Below are positions 6,977-15,556 of a DNA stretch of 34,612 bases, piece after piece (position 1 is the stretch's first letter; each line of letters opens with the position of its first letter). This DNA comes from JAZDIU01 sp043804635 (lineage in GTDB: Bacteria; Chloroflexota; Dehalococcoidia; Dehalococcoidales; UBA2162), in the NCBI GenBank assembly GCA_043804635.1, contig JAZDIU010000022.1:1-34612 (forward strand), read 5' to 3'. Below the pieces are notes generated by a model, which had not been told where the DNA came from, did not search any database, and worked only from the letters and a program-made list of their open reading frames with translations. The position numbers and the translations under genes are program-made.

Positions 6977-8806
6977 TTAGCGGCTAAGACTCAGCTCAGC
7001 CAGCCTCTGTGGAGTTGGGATGCCCTCTTTATCCCATCCGCGTAATTCGTAACACTTGTCCAGAAATTCCTTATGGTATCTGACTATCTGCCCTTCTCCC
7101 GGAGCCCCGTTGGTATGCAGCGGCTCGGTGAGCATTCTCTTCGGCAGAGCATCATTCCGGCGACCCAAACCCTGGCGAATGTTGAAAAGCCGCTCAAGAT
7201 TGATGATACGCTGTCCGACTTTCCATAAGTAGTCGTTATCGGCGAACTTATCGATGCCCCGGGCGGCCACCAGCATTTTGCCGAAAAGAGGATTAGCCCA
7301 ATCCCAGTTGGCGGCGAAGGTACAGATAATTCCGGTCTCGCGGAAGGCATTGACGTCCTGGTTGAAGATAACAAGGTCGGCGTTTTCCACTTCGGCAAAA
7401 CGGTCGGAGGGGCGGGGAATAATAGCACCAAACACGTCCTGCCGGGCATAGCCGAAGCAGTGACTGGCACCGATGCTGGCAGTAGCATAGTTGTAGCCCA
7501 TCGCCTTGGTGCCTCTCGGCTCATAAGCGGGCATCTCTAATCCCTTGACCTGCATAGTGTAATCTTCGGCGCCTTTGCCGATTTTGGCTGCCGCCCTCAC
7601 TGAACCCTCAGCCAATATGTTACCGAAACCTTCGCGCTTAGCTATCTTTTCTATCAAAGGTAAGATAGGGGCGTGGTTGCCGTAGGTAAGTTCAAATCCA
7701 TCAGTATCGGCTTTAGTGATGATACCTTTCTCATAAAGTTCGTAGGCAAAGCCGATGGTGTTACCCGTACTGATGGTATCAAGTCCTAACTCATCGCAGA
7801 GCTGGTCGGCGGCGATGGTAGCTTCAATGTTAGTGCTGTCTATGGAACCGGTGAATGCCCAGATGGTCTCGTATTCGGGGCCTTCGCTGACGGCCCCGGC
7901 ATAAGGTCCGCCGACCACGGTGTGCACCTTACCGCAACGTGCCGAGCAAGCGTAACAGCCGATTTCATCAGTTCTTAGCTTTCGGTACTCCTCGCCAAGA
8001 ATTTTTTCATAGCCAATCTGACGTCCGTAACGAAAGTTTTTAACCGGATACACGCCGAGCTCATTAGTGACGTTCTGGGTGCGGGTCGTACCCCACTCTT
8101 TATGATTCTGATAACCCTTATTAGTGCGCATAATGGCGGTTTGTTCTTTGGCAAGCTGGCTTAAGGCTTCAGGGTCGACGAGTTGAAGATTTCTTTGAGT
8201 CGTGATGGCAATGGCTTTGAGATTCTTGGAGCCCATAACCGTGCCGACGCCGCAACGGGCGGCAGTCCGAGACCCGCTGAAAATACCGGCAAACCGGACC
8301 AGTTTTTCACCCGCCGGACCGATACAGGCAACCCGGGTGCTACTGCCGTATTGCTTTATCAGCGATTCCTGAGTTTCTTTGGTATCTTTGCCCCACAATT
8401 CACTGGCGCTGTTGATGCGGCAGCCGTCTTTAGACAGGTGAAGATAAACCGGTCTTTGGGCTTTGCCTTCCACAATAATCAAGTCATATCCGGCAAATTT
8501 AAGCCAGGCACCAAAATCGTGCCCGCCGACGGAACGGGCGAAAGCACCGGTCAACGGGCTTTTAGTGCAGACCATCCACCGGGAAACTGCCTGAACAGCA
8601 GTCCCAGCCAATGCACCATTGGAGAATATCAGCTTATTGTCTTCGCCGAGTGGGTCGACATTCGGATTTAGTTCATCATATAGATACTTAATGCCATAGC
8701 CTCGACCGCCGATGAAATCGGCGGCTACTGTTTCAGGAACAGAGCCAGATGCTATCTTGCCGTTACTGAGGTTCACCCTTAGAAATTTACCGGTAATTAT
8801 TGCCAT
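6977..8806 (-). CDS. aor: Tungsten-dependent aldehyde:ferredoxin oxidoreductase
   Basis: The 609-residue enzyme is full length for the AOR family, which interconverts aldehydes and carboxylic acids using ferredoxin and a tungsto-bispterin cofactor. The [4Fe-4S] ligands are visible as Cys284, Cys287, Cys291 (CYACSARC) and Cys495 (GIIC), nearly the same positions as in the Pyrococcus furiosus enzyme. The N-terminal pterin-binding segment contains GGRGYGIKYLYDEL, and AEGSVRAAAKIG and KGLEMPAYEPRG follow. The ATG is preceded by AAGGAGG. It follows a MoaD/ThiS-like gene by 15 bases, a common pairing for AOR genes. The substrate cannot be told from sequence. No neighbouring ferredoxin gene is present. 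Confidence 0.95.
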   Translation of the reverse strand: MAIITGKFLRVNLSNGKIASGSVPETVAADFIGGRGYGIKYLYDELNPNVDPLGEDNKLIFSNGALAGTAVQAVSRWMVCTKSPLTGAFARSVGGHDFGAWLKFAGYDLIIVEGKAQRPVYLHLSKDGCRINSASELWGKDTKETQESLIKQYGSSTRVACIGPAGEKLVRFAGIFSGSRTAARCGVGTVMGSKNLKAIAITTQRNLQLVDPEALSQLAKEQTAIMRTNKGYQNHKEWGTTRTQNVTNELGVYPVKNFRYGRQIGYEKILGEEYRKLRTDEIGCYACSARCGKVHTVVGGPYAGAVSEGPEYETIWAFTGSIDSTNIEATIAADQLCDELGLDTISTGNTIGFAYELYEKGIITKADTDGFELTYGNHAPILPLIEKIAKREGFGNILAEGSVRAAAKIGKGAEDYTMQVKGLEMPAYEPRGTKAMGYNYATASIGASHCFGYARQDVFGAIIPRPSDRFAEVENADLVIFNQDVNAFRETGIICTFAANWDWANPLFGKMLVAARGIDKFADNDYLWKVGQRIINLERLFNIRQGLGRRNDALPKRMLTEPLHTNGAPGEGQIVRYHKEFLDKCYELRGWDKEGIPTPQRLAELSLSR

Positions 8807-8821
8807 TTTGCCTCCTTAAAA

Positions 8822-9091
8822 TCAGCCTCCGCAAATTATATTAACGATATTAAGCTCATCGCCATCATTGACTCGCCTGGATAACTCGTTAGGATAGGCA
8901 CTCTTGCCGTTAATGTAAACTTCAAGATATTTGAATAATCTGCCGTTCTTGGTAAATAACTGCGTTCCTAACTGCGGGAACTGCCCCACCAAGTTTTTAA
9001 GGCATTCGCCGACAGTGCGCCCATTAACGACGGCTACATCTACATTGACCAGATGACTTAGAAACGGGGGGATAACGATTTTCACGTTCAT
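8822..9091 (-). CDS. MoaD/ThiS-family ubiquitin-like sulfur carrier
   Basis: The 89-residue product has the beta-grasp features of MoaD/ThiS: an N-terminal VKIVIPPFL strand, LEVYINGK in the middle, VNDGDELNIV near the end, and a terminal Gly-Gly. In MoaD this tail is thiocarboxylated to deliver sulfur to molybdopterin. I place the start at ATG 9091 rather than the longer reading from 9121, because a TATAAT -10 overlaps that longer start. It leads the operon with AOR, so it probably supplies sulfur for the tungsten pterin cofactor of that enzyme. This last point is inference from context. Confidence 0.85.
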   Translation of the reverse strand: MNVKIVIPPFLSHLVNVDVAVVNGRTVGECLKNLVGQFPQLGTQLFTKNGRLFKYLEVYINGKSAYPNELSRRVNDGDELNIVNIICGG

Positions 9092-9110
9092 TTTAGTTAT
9101 AGACCTTGAC

Positions 9111-9137
9111 ATTATAATCATAACTAGTCCGTTTCAA
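9111..9137 (-). promoter_or_regulatory. Promoter of the MoaD-like/AOR/CMD operon
   Basis: On the minus strand TTGAAA (9137-9132) and TATAAT (9116-9111) are 15 bases apart. The expected transcription start lies about 13 bases before the ATG at 9091, giving a short leader. The perfect -10 is the main support. Confidence 0.5.
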
Positions 9138-9198
9138 AGTAGCAAGGGGTTCAGTTATTTTAGATTTTGAAGTGGGGATAGATAGGGGAGGGCAACTA

Positions 9199-9227
9199 TT
9201 GACACTTATCTAATTAAATTGCAGAAT
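9199..9227 (+). promoter_or_regulatory. Possible promoter giving a near-leaderless transcript
   Basis: A perfect TTGACA (9199-9204) is followed after 17 bases by CAGAAT (9222-9227). The expected start of transcription would be at or within a base or two of the ATG at 9234, and no Shine-Dalgarno is visible there. The weak -10 keeps the confidence low. Confidence 0.3.
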
Positions 9228-9233
9228 CGTAGC

Positions 9234-9761
9234 ATGGTAATTAGATTGATTATATTTGCTATCGGCACTTCGGGTATTGTGTTTATATCTTTGCATTCTG
9301 CCAGCAAGTTACGGTCTTATGGCTTCTTAAGGTTTTTCGCCTTCGAGTCAATATTAGTATTAATTCTGTATAATGCAGAATATTGGTTCCGAAATCTGTT
9401 CACCATTCTACAAGCCATTTCATGGCTATTAATAATTAATTCAGTTGTTGTGGTCTCATCTGGTTTCTACATGCTCAGGAGGTTTGGGAAACCGAAGGAT
9501 GTAATCGATGATACCGCTGTATTGGTGACGTCGGGAATTTATAAATACATTCGTCACCCGCTCTATAGCTCGCTAATATTATTAGCGTGGGGGGTGTTCT
9601 TGAAGAATATATCACTTGTTTCCTTTGTACTGATCTTGGTAGCGTCCGGATTGTCAATAGCGATGGCTATAATTGAGGAGAGGGAAAACATCCAGAAGTT
9701 TGGTGACAGTTATTCCAAGTATATCCAGACAACAAAGATGTTCATTCCTTTTATCATCTAA
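9234..9761 (+). CDS. Isoprenylcysteine carboxyl methyltransferase (ICMT)-like membrane protein
   Basis: The 175-residue protein has four to five hydrophobic helices and the signature of the ICMT/phospholipid methyltransferase family near its C-terminus: TSGIYKYIRHPLYSS, then EERENIQKFGDSYSKY and a final IPFI. In family members the RHP and EE.EN segments bind S-adenosylmethionine. Bacterial relatives methylate small lipid or unknown substrates; true protein prenylation is unlikely here. Two starts are possible, TTG at 9219 or ATG at 9234; neither has a clear Shine-Dalgarno and I prefer the ATG. It is divergent from the AOR operon and convergent with the flavin reductase gene. Confidence 0.8.
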   Translation: MVIRLIIFAIGTSGIVFISLHSASKLRSYGFLRFFAFESILVLILYNAEYWFRNLFTILQAISWLLIINSVVVVSSGFYMLRRFGKPKDVIDDTAVLVTSGIYKYIRHPLYSSLILLAWGVFLKNISLVSFVLILVASGLSIAMAIIEERENIQKFGDSYSKYIQTTKMFIPFII

Positions 9762-9840
9762 ATGTCGCGTTTTTATATGGCCACGTGAAGATTATTTAAA
9801 AGACCCTACTCTCCGGATTACTAGGAAATGGCGAGAAAAG

Positions 9841-9870
9841 AATAGAGAGGGGCGAAAGCCCCCCTCTATT
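9841..9870. terminator. Bidirectional terminator hairpin between convergent genes
   Basis: AATAGAGAGGGGC (9841-9853) pairs with GCCCCCCTCTATT (9858-9870) with a single mismatch around a GAAA tetraloop. It lies between the ends of the convergent ICMT-like and flavin reductase genes, ten bases beyond the stop of the latter. A-rich sequence on the left side gives a partial T-run for the minus strand. Confidence 0.7.
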
Positions 9871-9879
9871 ACTATTACC

Positions 9880-10494
9880 TTAACGTCTCTCCTTCAATTG
9901 TTTTCCTATGCTGAATGCTTTGCCTATCGACTTGCCGAATGTCCGGTATTCGTTCGCGGGGCTGGTTACCCAGAAGAAAGGCTTGATTTTAGTTACATCG
10001 GGTTCGCCACTGGTTAAGCATGAATCCGTGATATAGACCTCTTCAATTTGTCCTATGACCATTACGTTGCTTGCCAGGTTTATGATATGCAGAACCTTAC
10101 ACTCAAGATTTACCGGATACTCCGTAACTAACGGTGCACTCGCTAGCTTACCGTAAAAGATATTGAATTTGCAGTCGGCTACTTTATCGGTGTCTCTTCC
10201 TGATACAAGACCGCAGTAATCCGTTTCTTTCACCAGTTCCTCGGAGGGGATATTTACAGAGAAAGTCCAATTTTGTTTGATGCCTTTCAAGGTATGACGT
10301 TCCTGCCGAAAGGAGATGGATATCATCGGCGGGAGGCGGTTTACGATACCGCACCAGGCGTAAGGGGAGAAGTTAGATTTCCCATCGACGTTAGCTCCCA
10401 CAAGAACCGCGGGAAACGGGTAGAAGGGGACGTGCTCCAATAGCCACCTTAGACATTTAGGATATAACCTCCTGTTTATTTGAACGCTCATCAT
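9880..10494 (-). CDS. Flavin reductase-like FMN-binding protein
   Basis: The roughly 204-residue product fits the flavin reductase-like split-barrel family. FPAVLVGANVDGKSNFSPYA begins the FMN barrel, followed by RLPPMISISFR and FSVNIPSEELV, then CGLVSGRDTDK. Family members reduce or simply bind FMN and often partner monooxygenases or act as electron carriers in anaerobes. The start is uncertain. I place it at ATG 10494; AGGAGG further in is in a coding region and points to an out-of-frame ATG. An alternative is a TTG five codons earlier. No partner oxidoreductase gene is adjacent on this strand, though a nitroreductase diverges from it 158 bases away. Confidence 0.85.
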   Translation of the reverse strand: MMSVQINRRLYPKCLRWLLEHVPFYPFPAVLVGANVDGKSNFSPYAWCGIVNRLPPMISISFRQERHTLKGIKQNWTFSVNIPSEELVKETDYCGLVSGRDTDKVADCKFNIFYGKLASAPLVTEYPVNLECKVLHIINLASNVMVIGQIEEVYITDSCLTSGEPDVTKIKPFFWVTSPANEYRTFGKSIGKAFSIGKQLKERR

Positions 10495-10651
10495 ACTATT
10501 TTCTACCAATAAAATTAATCGTCAATATAGGGAGTTATCTTCGTACCTCACCCCCTGCCCCCTCTCTTAAACTCTTCCCAATATGATTCTGGATATAATT
10601 GTAATATAATGATATATAACTTGTGGCTGATTAACTAAGAAGGGAGTATTT

Positions 10652-11302
10652 ATGAAAACGAGCGAGCTAGCCGAACTGATTAAAAGCCGACGTTCAATTC
10701 GCAAATGGCAGGATAAGCCGGTTTCCGAAAAACTGCTGTATGAAGCTATCGAACTGGCAACTTATGCTCCTAACGGGGGCAACCAGCAAATCTGGCGCTT
10801 TTATGTAATCCTGAATAAGAAAGTAATTCAATCCATCGCCGATGTAGTAAAGGAAACTACCGAATACGTTTGTTCCTGGCCTGAATCGGATAAATTCAGA
10901 GAGTCCGTAGAACGAATGCGGACACTGGACTTCATCCGCAGCGCTCCAGCAGCGATTGCCGTAGCCGCCAGACAATATCAATCCGCGCTCGACCAGGTTA
11001 CGGTTATCCGGGAAAAGGTCGACCCGAAAGCTAAACTAATTCACCAGTGGCGCGACATAGCTAACGCCAGGATACAGTCGGCAGCCTCAGCCATCGCTTA
11101 TTTACTTTTGATATTGCACCAGATGGGCTTGGGTGCGGTGTGGATGACCGGTCCGATGCAAAGTAAAGTCGAGATTGAAAAGATTTTGAAGGTGCCGAAA
11201 GACCTCGACCTGATGGCTTATATTCCGGTAGGTTATCCTGCCGAAAATCCTCCCCTCAAGGAGAGAAAGCCCGTTAAGGAAGTCTGCGAAACTATAAAAT
11301 AA
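10652..11302 (+). CDS. Nitroreductase-family flavoprotein
   Basis: The 216-residue protein begins with the family hallmark IKSRRSIRKWQDKPVS, where the Arg-Ser-x-Arg stretch contacts the FMN phosphate. APNGGNQQIWRFYVI follows, and GLGAVWMTGPM lies near the C-terminus. Members are FMN-binding dimers that use NAD(P)H to reduce nitro, quinone or ene substrates, or serve in dehalogenation or cofactor synthesis; the substrate here is unknown. GGGAG six bases before the ATG is the ribosome binding site, and TATAAT motifs occur at about 10594-10609. It is followed 22 bases later by glgP, so some readthrough is likely. Confidence 0.9.
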   Translation: MKTSELAELIKSRRSIRKWQDKPVSEKLLYEAIELATYAPNGGNQQIWRFYVILNKKVIQSIADVVKETTEYVCSWPESDKFRESVERMRTLDFIRSAPAAIAVAARQYQSALDQVTVIREKVDPKAKLIHQWRDIANARIQSAASAIAYLLLILHQMGLGAVWMTGPMQSKVEIEKILKVPKDLDLMAYIPVGYPAENPPLKERKPVKEVCETIK

Positions 11303-11324
11303 GTAAGCCAAGCAAAATAGAAAT

Positions 11325-13463
11325 ATGCAAATTGGGCCAACATTACCGAAACGTATTAATAGATTGGACGAATTAGCTCATAACCTATGGTGGAGCTGGC
11401 ACCCGCGGGCACGCCAGCTATTCCGGACTTTAGATTACCCTCTTTGGCGGTTAGGCGGTCATAATCCGGTGAAACAACTGCGGGATATTAGCCCGGATAG
11501 ACTGCAAGCAATCGCCGGCGACACTGAGTTTCTAACTTTATACGACGAAGTAATATCAGCTTTCGATGCTGATTTATCCCGCCAAGACACCTGGTGCGTT
11601 AAAAGGCACACTCATCTGAGCGATGGGCTGATTGCTTACTTCTCGCCGGAATTCGCCATACATAATTCTCTACCGATTTATGCCGGCGGACTGGGAGTCC
11701 TGGCCGGCGATACCCTCAAAGAAGCGAGCGACCTGGGCATTCCGATGGTCGGTATCGGCTTTATGTATCCCCAGGGATATTTCCAGCAGCGCATCGGCAC
11801 GGATGGCTGGCAGCAGGAAATCTACCGCCAGTTGAATTTCGAAGAGGCACCGGTAAGCCGCGTGCTTTCTCCTCGAAAACAAAGGATGCTGGTGAAAGTA
11901 GAGTTAGCCGATAGGACCGTTTTCGTCGCTGCCCGGGAAGTCCGTGTCGGCTGTGTCAGCATTTATCTACTCGATACCGATATCGAGGAAAATTCACCCC
12001 AGGACCGTCAACTAACTCTCCGCCTTTATACCGCCGACCGAGAACAGCGAATCCAACAGGAGATTATTCTAGGCGTCGGTGGCGTCCGTGTTCTAAGGGC
12101 ACTGGGGCTGAAACCTTCTATCTGGCATGCCAACGAAGGTCATTCCGCTTTTATGATGGTGGAACGCCTCAGGGAAGAACTAGACAAAGGCGCTTCATTT
12201 GCTGAAGCCACCGAGAGAATCAGGTCGGCGACGATTTTTACTACGCACACACCAGTCCCGGCCGGTCATGACGTTTTCCCGAAGGAACTGATGGAAAAAT
12301 ATTTTAGCCGGTATACGGAAACCCTGGGAATCGACCGGAATAAGTTCTTAAGTTTAGGACAATACGATTCAAGTCAAGGATTCAATATGACCGTCCTGGC
12401 TTTAAAACTGGGCGGTCAATGCAGCGCGGTAAGCCGTCTCCACGGCAGCGTTACCCGCCGGATGTGGAATATTCTCTGGCCTCAGCTTAACGAAGATGAA
12501 GTACCTATTAAGCATGTAACCAACGGCGTCCACGTGCCAACCTGGGCTGCCCAGGAGATGGGCAAACTCTACGAGAAATACCTGGGGCCGGATATTTCTC
12601 AGCGATACGACGACCCCACGCTACGGGAGGCAGTGCTCAACATTCCGGATGAAGAGCTCTGGGCAGTGCGCCGGCTTCTCAAGCGCAAGCTTATCGGAGC
12701 GATATTAGAGCGAGCTCAGAAATACTGGGCTGAGAAGGAAGCTCTACCTCAGAAAGTACTGGCCTTAGGTGCTTTACTTAATCCGGAGGCACTAACCGTT
12801 GGCTTCGTCCGCCGCTTTACCGAATATAAGAGACCCGCCCTGGTTTTCCGTGATATCGAACGCCTTAAGAAATTAGTCAAGAACGACTGGCGGCCGCTCC
12901 AGATTATCTTCGCCGGTAAATCGCACCCAGCCGATTCCCCATCCAAATATCTCCTCCAGCAGGTGTATCAACTGGCGATAGACCATGATTTTCAGGGTAG
13001 AATCGCCTTCGTCGAAGACTATGATATGCACATTGCCCGCTACCTCGTCCAGGGAGTAGATGTCTGGTTGAATACGCCGCGCCGTCTTCAGGAAGCCTGC
13101 GGTACCAGCGGCATCAAAGCCGCCGTAAACGGCGTCCTGCATCTTAGCGTCCGTGACGGCTGGTGGTATGAAGGCTACAACGGGACCAATGGTTGGGCGA
13201 TCGGCGGCGACCTCAAACCAATAGACCCCGAAGAGGAAGACCGCCAAGATGCTGAATCGCTTTACCGTCTTCTGGAAAACGAGGTAATCCCGTTATACTA
13301 TAGACGCGATAACAACGGCATACCTCACGACTGGCTGCGTTTGGTCAAAGAATCAATCGGCTCACTCGTGCCTAAATTCAGCGCCCGGCGGATGATGAAA
13401 GAATATACCGAGTATATGTATCTCGTATCGGCTCAATCTGCCAAAGATAAAGGGACACCCTGA
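11325..13463 (+). CDS. glgP: Alpha-glucan phosphorylase
   Basis: The 712-residue enzyme is the short bacterial/archaeal type that phosphorolyses alpha-1,4-glucans to glucose 1-phosphate. It begins with LPKRINRLDELAHNLWWSW, typical of this group, and has EFAIHNSLPIYAGGLGVLAGD, HANEGHSAFM and TTHTPVPAGHD. The PLP-binding lysine is expected at Lys598 in GTSGIKAAVNG. The ATG has no clear Shine-Dalgarno, so it may be translated from the nitroreductase transcript. Its TGA stop overlaps the glgB ATG by one base, coupling the two genes. Phosphorylase next to branching enzyme points to glycogen storage and mobilisation, though no glgC or glgA is present here. Confidence 0.95.
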   Translation: MQIGPTLPKRINRLDELAHNLWWSWHPRARQLFRTLDYPLWRLGGHNPVKQLRDISPDRLQAIAGDTEFLTLYDEVISAFDADLSRQDTWCVKRHTHLSDGLIAYFSPEFAIHNSLPIYAGGLGVLAGDTLKEASDLGIPMVGIGFMYPQGYFQQRIGTDGWQQEIYRQLNFEEAPVSRVLSPRKQRMLVKVELADRTVFVAAREVRVGCVSIYLLDTDIEENSPQDRQLTLRLYTADREQRIQQEIILGVGGVRVLRALGLKPSIWHANEGHSAFMMVERLREELDKGASFAEATERIRSATIFTTHTPVPAGHDVFPKELMEKYFSRYTETLGIDRNKFLSLGQYDSSQGFNMTVLALKLGGQCSAVSRLHGSVTRRMWNILWPQLNEDEVPIKHVTNGVHVPTWAAQEMGKLYEKYLGPDISQRYDDPTLREAVLNIPDEELWAVRRLLKRKLIGAILERAQKYWAEKEALPQKVLALGALLNPEALTVGFVRRFTEYKRPALVFRDIERLKKLVKNDWRPLQIIFAGKSHPADSPSKYLLQQVYQLAIDHDFQGRIAFVEDYDMHIARYLVQGVDVWLNTPRRLQEACGTSGIKAAVNGVLHLSVRDGWWYEGYNGTNGWAIGGDLKPIDPEEEDRQDAESLYRLLENEVIPLYYRRDNNGIPHDWLRLVKESIGSLVPKFSARRMMKEYTEYMYLVSAQSAKDKGTP

Positions 13464-15421
13464 TGAAATCGGAAAAAGCGACCCTTCTAACCAATGACGA
13501 CCTCTATCTTTTCAACGAGGGTAATCACTTTCGTCTTTACGAAAAATTGGGGGCACACCCGCTCGTTGTGGATAAGCAAGAGGGGACTTACTTTGCGGTG
13601 TGGGCGCCCAATGCGGAAAAAGTATCGGTCATCGGCAATTTTAACGGCTGGCACCGCTCCGGTTACTCATTATCACAACAAGGACAATCCGGTATCTGGG
13701 AAGGCTTTATCCCCGGCGTGAAACAAGGCTCGCTTTACAAATATCACATCACTTCCCGATATGGGGGCTACCGGGTGGATAAAGCCGACCCATTTGCCTT
13801 TTATAGTGAAAAATCGCCGAAAACCGCTTCCGTAGTGTGGGACCTCGATTATAACTGGGGCGACCGTTCCTGGCTCAACGAACGCGGTAAGCACCAGACT
13901 CTTGACGCACCGATAGCCATTTACGAAGTGCATCTCGGCTCCTGGCGGCGAGTTCCTGCGGAGAAATACCGTCACCTGACTTACCGTGAGCTTGCCCCGC
14001 TCTTAGCTGATTACGTTAAGCAGATGGGATTCACCCACGTCGAGTTTCTGCCGATAATGGAACACCCCTTTTATGGCTCGTGGGGATACCAGACAACCGG
14101 TTACTTCGCTCCCACCAGCCGTTACGGCACGCCCCAGGACTTTATGTATCTTATCGATTATCTGCACCAGAACAATATCGGCGTCATCCTGGACTGGGTC
14201 CCATCGCACTTCCCCACCGACGAGCACGGGCTGGGCTACTTCGACGGCACCCATCTTTACGAACACGCCGACCCCAGCCAGGGTTTTCACCCGGATTGGA
14301 GCAGCTATATTTTCAACTACGGCCGGAACGAAGTTCGCAGCTTCTTAATCAGCAGTGCCCTCTTCTGGCTAGACAAATATCATATCGACGGACTACGTTT
14401 AGATGCGGTCGCTTCGATGCTTTACCTTGACTACTCGCGTAAAGAAGGCGAATGGACGCCCAACCGCTACGGCGGCCGGGAAAATCTGGAAGCTATCACT
14501 TTCCTGCGGCGTTTTAATGAGGCGGTCTACTGTAATTACCCCGATGTGCAAACCATTGCTGAGGAGTCAACCGCCTGGCCGATGGTCTCCCGCCCGACCT
14601 ATATCGGCGGGCTTGGCTTCGGTCTGAAATGGGACATGGGCTGGATGCACGATACGTTGGAATACTTCACCAGAGATCCGGTCTTCCGAAAATACGAGCA
14701 TAAAAACCTGACCTTCCGGCTCCTCTACGCTTTTTATGAGAATTTTATTCTTCCGTTGTCTCACGATGAGGTGGTACACGGCAAAGGTTCGCTATTGAGT
14801 AAAATGCCCGGAGACGACTGGCAAAAATTCGCTAACTTGAGACTGCTGCTGGGCTATATGTATGCCCAATCGGGGAAGAAGCTCCTCTTTATGGGCGGTG
14901 AATTCGGACAGCGGGATGAATGGTACCACGAAAAGAGCCTCGACTGGCATCTCCTGGACTACCCGCCGCATCAAGGCGTTCGGACGTGGGTTGAAAATCT
15001 GAACCAGCTTTACCGAAGCGAGCCGGAGCTCTATGAATTAGACTGTCATCCCGAAGGCTACGAGTGGATTGATTTCAGCGATGCCGATGGGAGTATCGTC
15101 AGCTTCATCCGCAAGGGGAAGTCGACAGCGGATGTTATAATGGCAGTATGTAACTTCACACCCGTCCCACGTTTCAATTACCGGATAGGCGTCCCGCGCA
15201 ACGGTTTCTGGCAAGAAGTCCTTAATAGCGATGCCAGCGCCTATGGAGGCAGCGGACTGGGTAACCTGGGTGGAATCGCAGCCGAGCAAATACCCATTCA
15301 TCACCGCCTCAACTCAATAAATCTAACTTTGCCGCCGCTATCCATCCTTTTCTTTAAGAATAGAGGGAAGCAGCTTTTCCCTTTAAAAAGGGAAACTAAG
15401 AGATTGATAACACCTGAATAG
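13463..15421 (+). CDS. glgB: 1,4-alpha-glucan branching enzyme
   Basis: The 652-residue GH13 enzyme cuts alpha-1,4 chains and re-attaches them in alpha-1,6 linkage. A CBM48-like N-terminal beta domain (FAVWAPNAEKVSVIGNFNGW, about residues 43-62) precedes the catalytic barrel. The nucleophile is Asp314 (GLRLDAV), the acid/base Glu367 (IAEES) and the stabilising Asp435 (LSHDEVVHGKGS), spaced as in the Escherichia coli enzyme. The all-beta C-terminal domain is present. The N-terminus is shorter than the E. coli form, lacking the extra N1 domain. Its ATG overlaps the glgP stop codon. The gene is followed by a dispersed palindromic repeat and then the GH57 gene. Confidence 0.97.
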   Translation: MKSEKATLLTNDDLYLFNEGNHFRLYEKLGAHPLVVDKQEGTYFAVWAPNAEKVSVIGNFNGWHRSGYSLSQQGQSGIWEGFIPGVKQGSLYKYHITSRYGGYRVDKADPFAFYSEKSPKTASVVWDLDYNWGDRSWLNERGKHQTLDAPIAIYEVHLGSWRRVPAEKYRHLTYRELAPLLADYVKQMGFTHVEFLPIMEHPFYGSWGYQTTGYFAPTSRYGTPQDFMYLIDYLHQNNIGVILDWVPSHFPTDEHGLGYFDGTHLYEHADPSQGFHPDWSSYIFNYGRNEVRSFLISSALFWLDKYHIDGLRLDAVASMLYLDYSRKEGEWTPNRYGGRENLEAITFLRRFNEAVYCNYPDVQTIAEESTAWPMVSRPTYIGGLGFGLKWDMGWMHDTLEYFTRDPVFRKYEHKNLTFRLLYAFYENFILPLSHDEVVHGKGSLLSKMPGDDWQKFANLRLLLGYMYAQSGKKLLFMGGEFGQRDEWYHEKSLDWHLLDYPPHQGVRTWVENLNQLYRSEPELYELDCHPEGYEWIDFSDADGSIVSFIRKGKSTADVIMAVCNFTPVPRFNYRIGVPRNGFWQEVLNSDASAYGGSGLGNLGGIAAEQIPIHHRLNSINLTLPPLSILFFKNRGKQLFPLKRETKRLITPE

Positions 15422-15426
15422 AATTT

Positions 15427-15508
15427 CCTCTCCCTTGAGGGGAGAGGAGTAAAGGTGAGGGTGATATTCATTTACCCCTCACTTACATCTCTCCCCCAAG
15501 GGGAGAGA
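15427..15508. repeat. Composite palindromic intergenic repeat
   Basis: Two hairpins flank a third inverted pair. CCTCTCCC (15427-15434) pairs with GGGAGAGG (15440-15447), and TCTCTCCCC (15488-15496) pairs with GGGGAGAGA (15500-15508). Between them GTGAGGGT and ACCCCTCAC are also complementary. The 136-base gap holds no gene. This has the form of a dispersed REP-like or MITE-like element; it may also act as a terminator between glgB and the GH57 gene. Confidence 0.6.
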
Positions 15509-15556
15509 ATTCTGATTCTTGAACCAAGAATAGTAAAAGTATAAAGGAATAAAGGG

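Noticed and set aside
15421..15556. Possible CRISPR-like repeats
   Set aside because: Only two related hairpins without regular spacers; it is a composite palindromic repeat.
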